Origin: Phycisphaerae bacterium SM23_33
GTDB taxonomy: Bacteria > Planctomycetota > Phycisphaerae > SM23-33
Reading direction: 5' to 3'
Assembly: GCA_001303665.1 (NCBI GenBank)
Contig: LJUF01000036.1
Span: forward strand, 1-14,410
Length of the DNA stretch: 14,410 nt
Shown here: positions 8,262 to 14,410 of the stretch, piece by piece
Layout: each line of letters begins with the position of its first letter
How positions within the stretch are numbered: the first letter of the stretch is position 1
Position numbers and translations under genes: made by a program
Notes under the pieces: generated by a model
What the model was told of the DNA's origin: nothing
The model's database searches: none
Seen by the model: only the letters and a program-made list of their open reading frames with translations

Positions 8262-9629
8262 GTGCATCCGCTTTTTGATCTGCTGGCCGGGGAGATCCGA
8301 ACCGACATCACGCAGATGGTGGAGGAGGGGCACGATGAGCAGGCGCTGCTGGCGGAGCTGGAAGCGGCCCGCGCCACCGGCTCGCTGGACGCCCTCGCCG
8401 GCCTCCAGGAGCAGCTTTGGAGCCAGCCGTCGCCGCCGGGCTTGCCCTATGAGGAGCCCAGCGACTGGGAGTCTATCGCCCAACACTTTCCCGACCCGGA
8501 CTCGCACGCGAGGTTCGGCGGCACGGATGACGAGCTGGCCGACCGGCTGCTGGCGGCTTGGCAGGGCCGCTGCGCCGGCTGTCAACTCGGAAAGCCGCTG
8601 GAGGGCGCCTGGCCGGAGCAGGTCAAGGAGGTGCTGACGGCGGTGGGCTCCTGGCCGCTGCAAGACTACATGAAGGCGGTCGGCGACCCGAAGCGCCGGC
8701 GGCTGGCGGAGGAAGGCGAGACCTTCCGCCGCCACTACCGCGGGGAGCTGACGAAGGGCAATTTCGACGCGGTCGCCCCCGACGACGACATCCACTACAC
8801 CATCGTCGGCCAGATGGTCCTGGCCGAGTACGGCCCGGACTTCGCCCCCGACCGCCCCGTCGCCAAGCTCATCGAGCTGGCGCCCGCCTCGTGCGTCTTT
8901 GCCTCCGGCAGGAACATGTTCCGCACGGCCCTGTTCGGCATCGGCTGGCCATACACGGCCGTCTTCGGCAACCCCTGCCGGCAGTCGCTGGGCGGGCAGA
9001 TCCGCTGCGACCCGTGGGGGTGGGGCGCCCCGGCCAATCCCGCCCTGGCGGCGAGCATGGCATACAGGGACGCGGCCGGCTCACAGCGGCGAAACGGCAT
9101 CTACTCGGCCATGTTCTTTGCCGTGCTGATGGCCGATGTGCTGGCCCACGGCGACGTCGGCCGGGCCATCGAGACCGCCGCCGCTTACGTGCCGCCCAAG
9201 TCGCGCTTCGCCGAGATGATCCGCTTCGTGCAAGACCAGTGCGCCGGCCGCGACGATTGGGAGCGGGTCAACGCCGCCATCTACGAGAGGTACGACCGCG
9301 GCTACAAGAGGCCCGACACGCTCCGCGTGAACCACTGCCTGCCCAACGCCGCCATCGTGCTGATGGGGCTGCTGACGGGGCGGGGCGACTTCAGCAGGAC
9401 CGTCGGCAGCACGGTCATGGCCGGCATGGACACCGACTGCAACGGCGCCACGGCCGGCTCGATCCTGGGCTGCGCCCTGGGCACGGCGGGCATTCCGCAG
9501 CGCTGGACCGACCCGCTCCACGACACCGTCCGGACGCTGCTGAAGGGCATGCCGACGCTGCGGATCAGCGACTTGGCCGGCCGGATGTTTGAAGCGGCCC
9601 GCAAGAACGCGCGGCGGGCCGGCGCATAG
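8262..9629 (+). CDS. ADP-ribosylglycohydrolase-family protein with N-terminal extension
   Basis: This 455-residue protein belongs to the ADP-ribosylglycohydrolase (DraG/ARH) family, all-helical dinuclear magnesium enzymes that cleave N- or O-glycosidic bonds to ribose. Residues from about 95 onward carry the family layout: AWQGRCAGCQLGKPLEG (99-115), the acidic metal motif DDDIHYT (174-180), and the C-terminal motif AGMDTDCNGATAGSILG with Asp390 and Asp392. The first ~95 residues are an acidic, helix-prone extension not found in typical ~300-350-residue members. GTG 8262 is preferred because AAAAAGGA lies seven bases upstream; GTG 8244 has no such site. The gene starts 28 bases after the transketolase stop, so it is probably in the same operon. 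Its placement among sugar enzymes suggests action on a ribosyl or other glycosyl small molecule rather than protein de-ADP-ribosylation, but this is inference. Confidence 0.87.
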   Translation: MHPLFDLLAGEIRTDITQMVEEGHDEQALLAELEAARATGSLDALAGLQEQLWSQPSPPGLPYEEPSDWESIAQHFPDPDSHARFGGTDDELADRLLAAWQGRCAGCQLGKPLEGAWPEQVKEVLTAVGSWPLQDYMKAVGDPKRRRLAEEGETFRRHYRGELTKGNFDAVAPDDDIHYTIVGQMVLAEYGPDFAPDRPVAKLIELAPASCVFASGRNMFRTALFGIGWPYTAVFGNPCRQSLGGQIRCDPWGWGAPANPALAASMAYRDAAGSQRRNGIYSAMFFAVLMADVLAHGDVGRAIETAAAYVPPKSRFAEMIRFVQDQCAGRDDWERVNAAIYERYDRGYKRPDTLRVNHCLPNAAIVLMGLLTGRGDFSRTVGSTVMAGMDTDCNGATAGSILGCALGTAGIPQRWTDPLHDTVRTLLKGMPTLRISDLAGRMFEAARKNARRAGA

Positions 9630-9655
9630 GGGACGCCCGCATCAGCACCGCGAAC

Positions 9656-10450
9656 TTACCGGTAGATGATTTCGCGGATGTCATCCGACCGGAGCCGGAC
9701 GGTCTGGGCGTCCACCCGCTCGGCGTCGGGGGCGGCGGCCGCCGCGTCGGCGACGTCGGTGTGGAAGAACCGCTTTTCGAGCACATACGGCCCCGGCCAT
9801 TCGAGCGGGGCGATGGGGTTTTTCTGATGGTTGCGAATCGCCTGGATGACGCCCTGGCGGATTCGGCGGCGGGCCTGCTCGGCTGAGAGGGAGATGGCGG
9901 AGTTCCGGCCCAGGCCCTGCTTGACGCTCACCGTGACGATGCCGGGGATCAGCTCGGCCGCCTCTTCGCAGGCGGCCTGGTCGCCGCTGAGGAAGATCAG
10001 CGGCAGCCCCAGGGCCCCGTGATATAGGGCGAACTGAGCGATCTCGCCGATGGGCCTGCCGTTGAGCTTGTAGCAATCGACAGACTTGCTGCTCTGCGTG
10101 TGATTGAGATTGCCCCTCGCCGCGCCGGCCATGGCGTGCTGGCCCAGCATCATGCACACGTCGTAGTTCCTGACGACCTCGTCGCGGATGGCCTGCGGCG
10201 CCAGCGGCCGGCCGTGCATCAGCTTCGCGGCCGGGTGCAGCTCCTCGAACAGCACCGCCCCGGGCCCGTGCCCGTCGCACACCAGCACGTCGTCGGCGCC
10301 CATCTCCACCATGCCCTCGACGGCGGCGTTGATCTCGGCGGTCTGGAGCCGCCGGGCCGCCTCGTAGTACTTGCCGGTGGGGTAGGTCTGGCTTTCGAAC
10401 GACACCACCCCCGCCACGCCCTCCAGATCAGTCCCTGCGTAGACTTTCAT
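9656..10450 (-). CDS. M55-family D-aminopeptidase (DppA-like)
   Basis: This is a 264-residue zinc aminopeptidase of MEROPS family M55. The model is Bacillus DppA, a decameric D-Ala-specific peptidase thought to recycle D-amino-acid peptides from the cell wall. The N-terminus MKVYAGTDLEGVAG has the zinc ligands Asp8 and Glu10. DGHG gives His61, MLGQHAMAG gives His105, NHTQSS gives His117 (equivalent to the proposed catalytic His), and GEIAQF gives Glu136. All ligands of the dinuclear site therefore appear intact. ATG 10450 has AAAGGG upstream and matches the usual short N-terminus; upstream codons in frame have no family resemblance. It is a single gene, convergent with the ADP-ribosylglycohydrolase gene (26-base gap) and divergent from the phosphoketolase. 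No signal peptide is seen, so it should be cytoplasmic. Confidence 0.93.
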   Translation of the reverse strand: MKVYAGTDLEGVAGVVSFESQTYPTGKYYEAARRLQTAEINAAVEGMVEMGADDVLVCDGHGPGAVLFEELHPAAKLMHGRPLAPQAIRDEVVRNYDVCMMLGQHAMAGAARGNLNHTQSSKSVDCYKLNGRPIGEIAQFALYHGALGLPLIFLSGDQAACEEAAELIPGIVTVSVKQGLGRNSAISLSAEQARRRIRQGVIQAIRNHQKNPIAPLEWPGPYVLEKRFFHTDVADAAAAAPDAERVDAQTVRLRSDDIREIIYR

Positions 10451-10473
10451 TGCATGTCCCTTTCGACGGATTG

Positions 10474-10512
10474 ACGGCCCCAAAGCGCCGGCCGTTGTCT
10501 CGCGGCTATAAT
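10474..10512 (+). promoter_or_regulatory. xfp: Candidate phosphoketolase promoter (TATAAT) with upstream inverted repeat
   Basis: TATAAT at 10507-10512 is a perfect -10 hexamer in otherwise GC-rich DNA, giving a start near 10519 and a leader of about 150 bases. No good -35 box lies 16-18 bases upstream. TTGACG at 10471-10476 is a good hexamer but is 30 bases away. The expected -35 area is instead covered by the inverted repeat ACGGCC (10474-10479) / GGCCGT (10490-10495), a possible activator or repressor site. The leader ends with a small hairpin (10635-10648) just before the Shine-Dalgarno. Confidence 0.4.
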
Positions 10513-10574
10513 TCCCAGGAAAAGCATTGCCTGGACCGTGCCCGCCGGGCAGCCTTGAGCCGGCGAAAAGGTAG

Positions 10575-10603
10575 ATTGTGCAGATGTCGTCGGCGAAGGG
10601 CAA
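10575..10603 (-). promoter_or_regulatory. Candidate promoter for the M55 peptidase gene
   Basis: On the - strand, TTGCCC (10603-10598) and CACAAT (10580-10575) are separated by 17 bases. Each matches its sigma-70 hexamer at four of six positions. Transcription would start about 120 bases before the peptidase ATG and cross the phosphoketolase promoter region in the opposite sense. It is a weak match with correct spacing. Confidence 0.28.
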
Positions 10604-10665
10604 CCACGGGAAACGATCCGATTCGCAGAGACCATGCGCTTCAGCGCACCCGCGAGGAGTCAGCG

Positions 10666-13074
10666 ATGAGTTCGAACACGCGCCGAACGACGGCGGAGCC
10701 GGCCAAGGCCCGGGAACTGGATGAGAAAACGCTGGCGGCCGTCCAGCGCTACCGGCGGGCCGTGAATTACCTGGCGGCAGCGCAGCTCTACCTGAAGGCC
10801 AACCCTCTGCTCGAGCAGCCCCTGCGCCCGGAGCACATCAAAGACCGGCTGCTGGGCCACTGGGGAACGGCCCCGGGGATCAACGTAATCTACGCACACC
10901 TGAACCGTCTGATCCTTCAGACGGAGGCCAGCATCCTGCTGGTGACCGGCCCGGGGCACGGGGCCGCGGCCAATCTGGCCAACATGTACCTGGAAGGGAC
11001 GTTGGCGGAATTCATTCCCGCCCTGACGCTGGACAAGGCCGGGCTGGCGGAATTCATCAAACGTTTTTCCTGGCCGGGCGGGTTCCCCAGTCACCTGAAC
11101 CCGGCCCTGCCCGGGGTGATCCACGAAGGCGGGGAGTTGGGGTACGCCCTGGCGACGGCCTTCGGGGCGGCGCTGGACAATCCGGAGCTGATCGTCGCCT
11201 GCATCGTCGGCGACGGCGAAGCCGAGACCGGTCCCACGGCCGCGGCCTGGCACAGCAGCAAGTTTCTCAACCCGCGGACGGACGGCGCCGTGCTGGCGAT
11301 CCTCCATCTGAACGGCTACAAGATCTCCTCGCCGACGATCTTCGGCACCATGACGCAGCAGGAGCTTGAGCAGCTCTTCACCGGCTACGGCTACGCGGCG
11401 CGGATCGTGGACTGCGGCGACCGGCTGGATGAAGAGGTGAGCGCGGCCGTCTTTGACGCGTACGAGGCGATCCGCCGGCTGCAGGAAGGTGCCAGGTCGG
11501 GACAGATGCCGGAGCGTCCCCGCTGGCCGATGATCATCCTGCGGACGCCGAAGGGCATGAGCGGACTCAAGGAGCTTGACGGAAAGCCCATCGAGGGCAG
11601 CTTCCGCGCCCACCAGGTGCCTGCCAGCGACCTGAAGACCAATCCCTCCCACCTGCAAGCCGTGGAGCGTTGGCTGCGGTCGTACGGGCCGCAGGAGCTG
11701 TTCGACGGGCAGGGCCGGCCCGCCGAGGACATCCTTGCCCTTTGTCCCCGCGGCCAGCGGCGGATGGCCATGAACCGGCACAGCTTCGGCGGCCGCATGC
11801 GCCGGCCGCTGGAGCTGCCGCCGCTTTCGGAATACGCCGTGCACCTGGACCAGCCCGGGGCCACCCAGGCCAGCGGCATGATCGAACTGGGAAAGTACCT
11901 CCGCGAGGTGGTCCGACGCAACCAGCAGCACCGCAACTTCCGCATCGTCTGCCCGGACGAGCTGGAGTCCAACCGCCTGGGCGAGACGCTGGAGGTCACG
12001 CACCGGCAGTATTGCTGGCCCGTCCCGGCCGCTGCCGAACACATCAGCCACGACGGCCGCGTCATGGAGGTCCTCAGCGAGCACAATTGCCAGGGCTGGC
12101 TGCAGGGGTATCTGCTCACCGGCCGGCACGGGCTGTTCCCCTGCTATGAGGCCTTCCTGCCCATCGTTGACGGCATGATGAACCAGTACGCCAAGTTCCT
12201 GAAATCCTCGCTGGAGGTGCCCTGGCGCCAGTCCATCTCTTCGCTCAATTACGTGCTCACCTCCGAAAGCTGGCGGCAGGACCACAACGGCTACTCCCAT
12301 CAGGGCCCGGGCTTCATCAACAACCTGCTGACCAAGAAGGGACACACCTATCGCATCCACCTCCCGCCGGATGCCAATTGCCTCATCAGCACGGTGGATC
12401 ACTGCCTGCGGAGCACCGACTACATCAACCTGATCATCGCCGGCAAGCAGCCCATGCCGCAGTGGCTGACGATGGACGAGGCCGTCGAGCACTGCCGGGT
12501 GGGGGCCTCCATCTGGCCCTGGGCCAGCACCAACGACGGGGAGGACCCGGAGATCCTGCTGTGCGGCTGCGGGGACAACCTGACCCTGGAGGTGCTGGCG
12601 GCCGCCCGCACGCTGCGGGAGGAGGTGCCCGGCTGGCGGGTGCGCGTGGTGAACGTCACGCGGCTGCTGGTGCTGGGCATCCCCCAGAAATACCCGCCGG
12701 GGATGGAGGAAGGACAGTTCCAGCGGATCTTCCCGGTGGATTGCCCGGTCATCTTCAACTTTCACGGGTACACGGCGGCCATCAAGCAGTTGCTGTGGGA
12801 GCGGCCGCAGAATCAGCGGTTCGATGTCAACGGGTATCGCGAGGAGGGGACGACGACGACGCCCTTTGACATGCACGTGCGGAATCGCACCAGCCGGTAT
12901 CACGTGGTGATCCAGGCCGCTCAGAAAATGGCCGCACGCCAGCCGAAGGTGGCGGCCAGGGCCGAGCAGCTCATTCGCCAATCGGAAAGGAAGCTCCGCG
13001 AGCATCACGAGTTCATCCGCGCCGCCGGGCTGGACCCGGACGAGATATCGAACTGGAAATGGCAGGGCAACTGA
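10666..13074 (+). CDS. xfp: Xylulose-5-phosphate/fructose-6-phosphate phosphoketolase
   Basis: Phosphoketolase uses thiamine diphosphate and phosphate to split xylulose-5-phosphate (or fructose-6-phosphate) into acetyl phosphate and glyceraldehyde-3-phosphate (or erythrose-4-phosphate). The protein is 802 residues, normal for the family. Diagnostic motifs: LLGHWGTAPG with His65, GPGHGAAAN with His98, SHLNP with His143, the signature HEGGELGYALA, and the cofactor motif GDGEAETGP at 182-190. DELESNRLG (431-439) matches the family's DExxSNRL segment, and SHQGPGFINN carries His545. ATG 10666 has GAGGAG six bases upstream and the expected N-terminus; the same frame is open back to 10450 but has no family resemblance there. 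The ATPase gene begins 24 bases downstream. No acetate kinase gene is in the window, so the fate of acetyl phosphate is not shown. Confidence 0.97.
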   Translation: MSSNTRRTTAEPAKARELDEKTLAAVQRYRRAVNYLAAAQLYLKANPLLEQPLRPEHIKDRLLGHWGTAPGINVIYAHLNRLILQTEASILLVTGPGHGAAANLANMYLEGTLAEFIPALTLDKAGLAEFIKRFSWPGGFPSHLNPALPGVIHEGGELGYALATAFGAALDNPELIVACIVGDGEAETGPTAAAWHSSKFLNPRTDGAVLAILHLNGYKISSPTIFGTMTQQELEQLFTGYGYAARIVDCGDRLDEEVSAAVFDAYEAIRRLQEGARSGQMPERPRWPMIILRTPKGMSGLKELDGKPIEGSFRAHQVPASDLKTNPSHLQAVERWLRSYGPQELFDGQGRPAEDILALCPRGQRRMAMNRHSFGGRMRRPLELPPLSEYAVHLDQPGATQASGMIELGKYLREVVRRNQQHRNFRIVCPDELESNRLGETLEVTHRQYCWPVPAAAEHISHDGRVMEVLSEHNCQGWLQGYLLTGRHGLFPCYEAFLPIVDGMMNQYAKFLKSSLEVPWRQSISSLNYVLTSESWRQDHNGYSHQGPGFINNLLTKKGHTYRIHLPPDANCLISTVDHCLRSTDYINLIIAGKQPMPQWLTMDEAVEHCRVGASIWPWASTNDGEDPEILLCGCGDNLTLEVLAAARTLREEVPGWRVRVVNVTRLLVLGIPQKYPPGMEEGQFQRIFPVDCPVIFNFHGYTAAIKQLLWERPQNQRFDVNGYREEGTTTTPFDMHVRNRTSRYHVVIQAAQKMAARQPKVAARAEQLIRQSERKLREHHEFIRAAGLDPDEISNWKWQGN

Positions 13075-13098
13075 GGTGCCGGGTGCAGGAGAATGAGA

Positions 13099-14410
13099 AT
13101 GGACCGCCAGCAGCCAGCGGCCGGCCGCGAAGAAAGGGCAGGGGCGGGAGCTTCGGCGGCGGAGCAGGCGGCGTCGCCCGGGCCTCCGCCTGACGGCCTC
13201 GGCCAGGAAGAGGCGACTCGCCGGCTCCAGCAGTACGGCTACAACGAGCTGCCGGAGAAGAAGGCCAATCCGGTCCTCAAGCTGCTGGGCTGCTTCTGGG
13301 GGCCCATCCCGTGGATGATCGAGGCGGCCGCCGCCCTCTCCGCGGTGGTCGGCGATTGGACGGACTTCTCGATCATCCTGCTGCTGCTGGTCGCCAATTC
13401 GGTCGTCGGCTTCTGGGAGGAATATCAGGCCGGCAACGCCATCGCGGCGCTTCGGAAGAAGCTGGCGGTAATCGCCCGCGTCAAACGCGACGGCCGATGG
13501 CAGCAGGTTCCCGCCCGAGAGCTGGTTCCGGGCGACCTGATCCGGCTGCGGACGGGCGACATCGTTCCGGCCGACGCCGAGCTGCTGGACGGCGACCCCG
13601 TTCAGGTGGATCAATCCGCCCTTACGGGCGAGAGCCTCCCCGTCGGCCGAAAGACCGGTGAGGTCGTGTACTCCGGATCGATGCTCACGCAGGGCGAGAT
13701 AGACGGCGTGGTGACGGCCACCGGACAGAAGACCTACTTCGGGAAGACCGCCCAACTGGTGCAGGAGGCCCGGACCGTCAGCCATTTTCAGAAGGCCGTG
13801 CTCAAGATCGGAGACTACCTGATCGTCATGGCGGCGGCGCTGGTGGTGTTGATTCTGACGGTGGCCTTGTTTCGCCACGACCCCATGCTGACGGGGTTGC
13901 GGTTCGCCCTGGTGCTGACGGTGGCCGCAATTCCCGTGGCCATGCCGACCGTCCTGTCGGTGACCATGGCCGTGGGGGCCAGGCTGCTGTCGTTCAAGCA
14001 GGCCATTGTGAGCCGGCTGGCGTCGGTCGAGGAGCTGGCGGGCATCGACGTGTTGTGCTCCGACAAGACGGGAACGCTCACACAGAACACCCTGACCCTG
14101 GGCGAGCCGTTCCTGCTCGAAGGCTCCAGTCGGGACGAGCTGATCCTGGACGCCGCACTGGCCTCGCAGCAGGAGGCGGGGTCGCGGACGCCGGCAAGCT
14201 GCGGGGCTACCAGGTTCTGCACTTTCAGCCCTTCGATCCGGTTCACAAGCGCACCGAGGCGACCGTCCGGGGCCCCGATGGCGGCACGTTCAAGGTCACC
14301 AAGGGCGCCCCGCAGGTGGTCCTGTCGCTTGTCGGGGACGCCTCGGGAATCGGCCCGGCCGTGGCAAAGGCCATCGATGAGTTCGCCTCACGGGGGTTCC
14401 GCTCGCTGGG
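13099..14410 (+). CDS. P3A-type proton-translocating ATPase, 5' part, with a frame break near 14176
   Basis: This is the first part of a plasma-membrane H+-ATPase of the PMA/P3A class, which uses ATP to export protons. After an Ala/Gly/Pro-rich lead of about 33 residues come the cation-ATPase N domain, M1-M2 (about 62-104), an actuator domain with TGES (176-179), M3 (about 238-258), and M4 with PVAMPTVLSVTMAVGA, the signature of this class. The phosphorylation motif is SDKTGTLTQ with Asp322. ATG 13099 is seven bases after AGGAG (13087-13091); ATG 13093 is too close to it. The frame holds to Glu359 (14173-14175). Family sequence then resumes in a different frame from about 14178 (GKLRGYQVLHFQPFDPVHKRTEA) to the window end. 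The family's DxDxIDxAVL segment at the join is missing. It is probably co-transcribed with the phosphoketolase. Confidence 0.9.
   Translation, partial: MDRQQPAAGREERAGAGASAAEQAASPGPPPDGLGQEEATRRLQQYGYNELPEKKANPVLKLLGCFWGPIPWMIEAAAALSAVVGDWTDFSIILLLLVANSVVGFWEEYQAGNAIAALRKKLAVIARVKRDGRWQQVPARELVPGDLIRLRTGDIVPADAELLDGDPVQVDQSALTGESLPVGRKTGEVVYSGSMLTQGEIDGVVTATGQKTYFGKTAQLVQEARTVSHFQKAVLKIGDYLIVMAAALVVLILTVALFRHDPMLTGLRFALVLTVAAIPVAMPTVLSVTMAVGARLLSFKQAIVSRLASVEELAGIDVLCSDKTGTLTQNTLTLGEPFLLEGSSRDELILDAALASQQEAGSRTPASCGATRFCTFSPSIRFTSAPRRPSGAPMAARSRSPRAPRRWSCRLSGTPRESARPWQRPSMSSPHGGSARW

Noticed and set aside
7079..8377. Long - strand open frames opposite the epimerase and transketolase genes, and a similar one at 5161-6057
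   Set aside because: They cover clear + or - strand genes in another frame, lack ribosome-binding sites, and turn Arg/Pro/Gly-rich at their ends.
10635..10648. TGCGCT-TC-AGCGCA hairpin in the phosphoketolase leader as a regulatory element
   Set aside because: The stem is only five to six pairs, leaves the Shine-Dalgarno free and has no partner structure. Such hairpins are frequent in GC-rich leaders.
10660..13878. A 3.2-kb open frame on the - strand opposite the phosphoketolase and ATPase
   Set aside because: It spans two genes on the other strand plus their gap. The composition is that of a GC-driven antisense shadow, with no family motif.

Overview
The window is GC-rich bacterial DNA with strong G/C bias at third codon positions. 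It is densely coded and has no rRNA, tRNA, phage, IS or CRISPR signal that I can see. The mix of genes suggests a Planctomycetota (Phycisphaerae-like) chromosome or metagenome bin: a creatininase-family hydrolase, an M55 D-aminopeptidase, an ADP-ribosylglycohydrolase-family protein inside a sugar operon, a half-length transketolase, and an HSL-like esterase. That placement is inference from gene content only.

Layout. (1) Positions 3-587 (+) hold the 3' part of a carbon-nitrogen hydrolase. It converges on a small alpha/beta hydrolase at 611-1477 (-). (2) A 338-base divergent spacer carries a candidate promoter and leads into carB at 1816-5016 (+), the large subunit of carbamoyl-phosphate synthetase. 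No carA is present. (3) A creatininase-family protein at 5055-5807 (-) converges on carB. (4) A divergent spacer with a perfect TATAAT box precedes a four-gene sugar cluster on the + strand. Its members are an RpiB-type isomerase (5969-6460), a TIM-barrel ketose 3-epimerase (6595-7419), a transketolase N-terminal subunit (7412-8233) and an ADP-ribosylglycohydrolase-family enzyme (8262-9629). Between the first two lies a repeat-rich spacer with a 40-bp imperfect tandem duplication and a palindromic element. (5) An M55 D-aminopeptidase at 9656-10450 (-) converges on the cluster. It is divergent from a phosphoketolase (10666-13074, +). (6) The phosphoketolase is followed after 24 bases by a P3A-type proton ATPase that runs off the end. 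The ATPase reading frame is broken near 14176.

How the genes may work together. The cluster at 5969-9629 and the phosphoketolase all belong to pentose and ketose chemistry: aldose-ketose isomerisation, C3 epimerisation, two-carbon ketol transfer and phosphoketolytic cleavage to acetyl phosphate. The ADP-ribosylglycohydrolase-family gene could supply a ribosyl or glycosyl substrate. The phosphoketolase and proton ATPase look co-transcribed, which would place acetyl-phosphate (hence ATP) production next to ATP-driven proton export. The carB, creatininase, M55 and esterase genes look like separate units.

No clearly new defence or mobile system is visible. The points most worth a second look are the broken ATPase frame, the transketolase half without its partner, the make-up of the sugar operon, and the repeat element between its first two genes.
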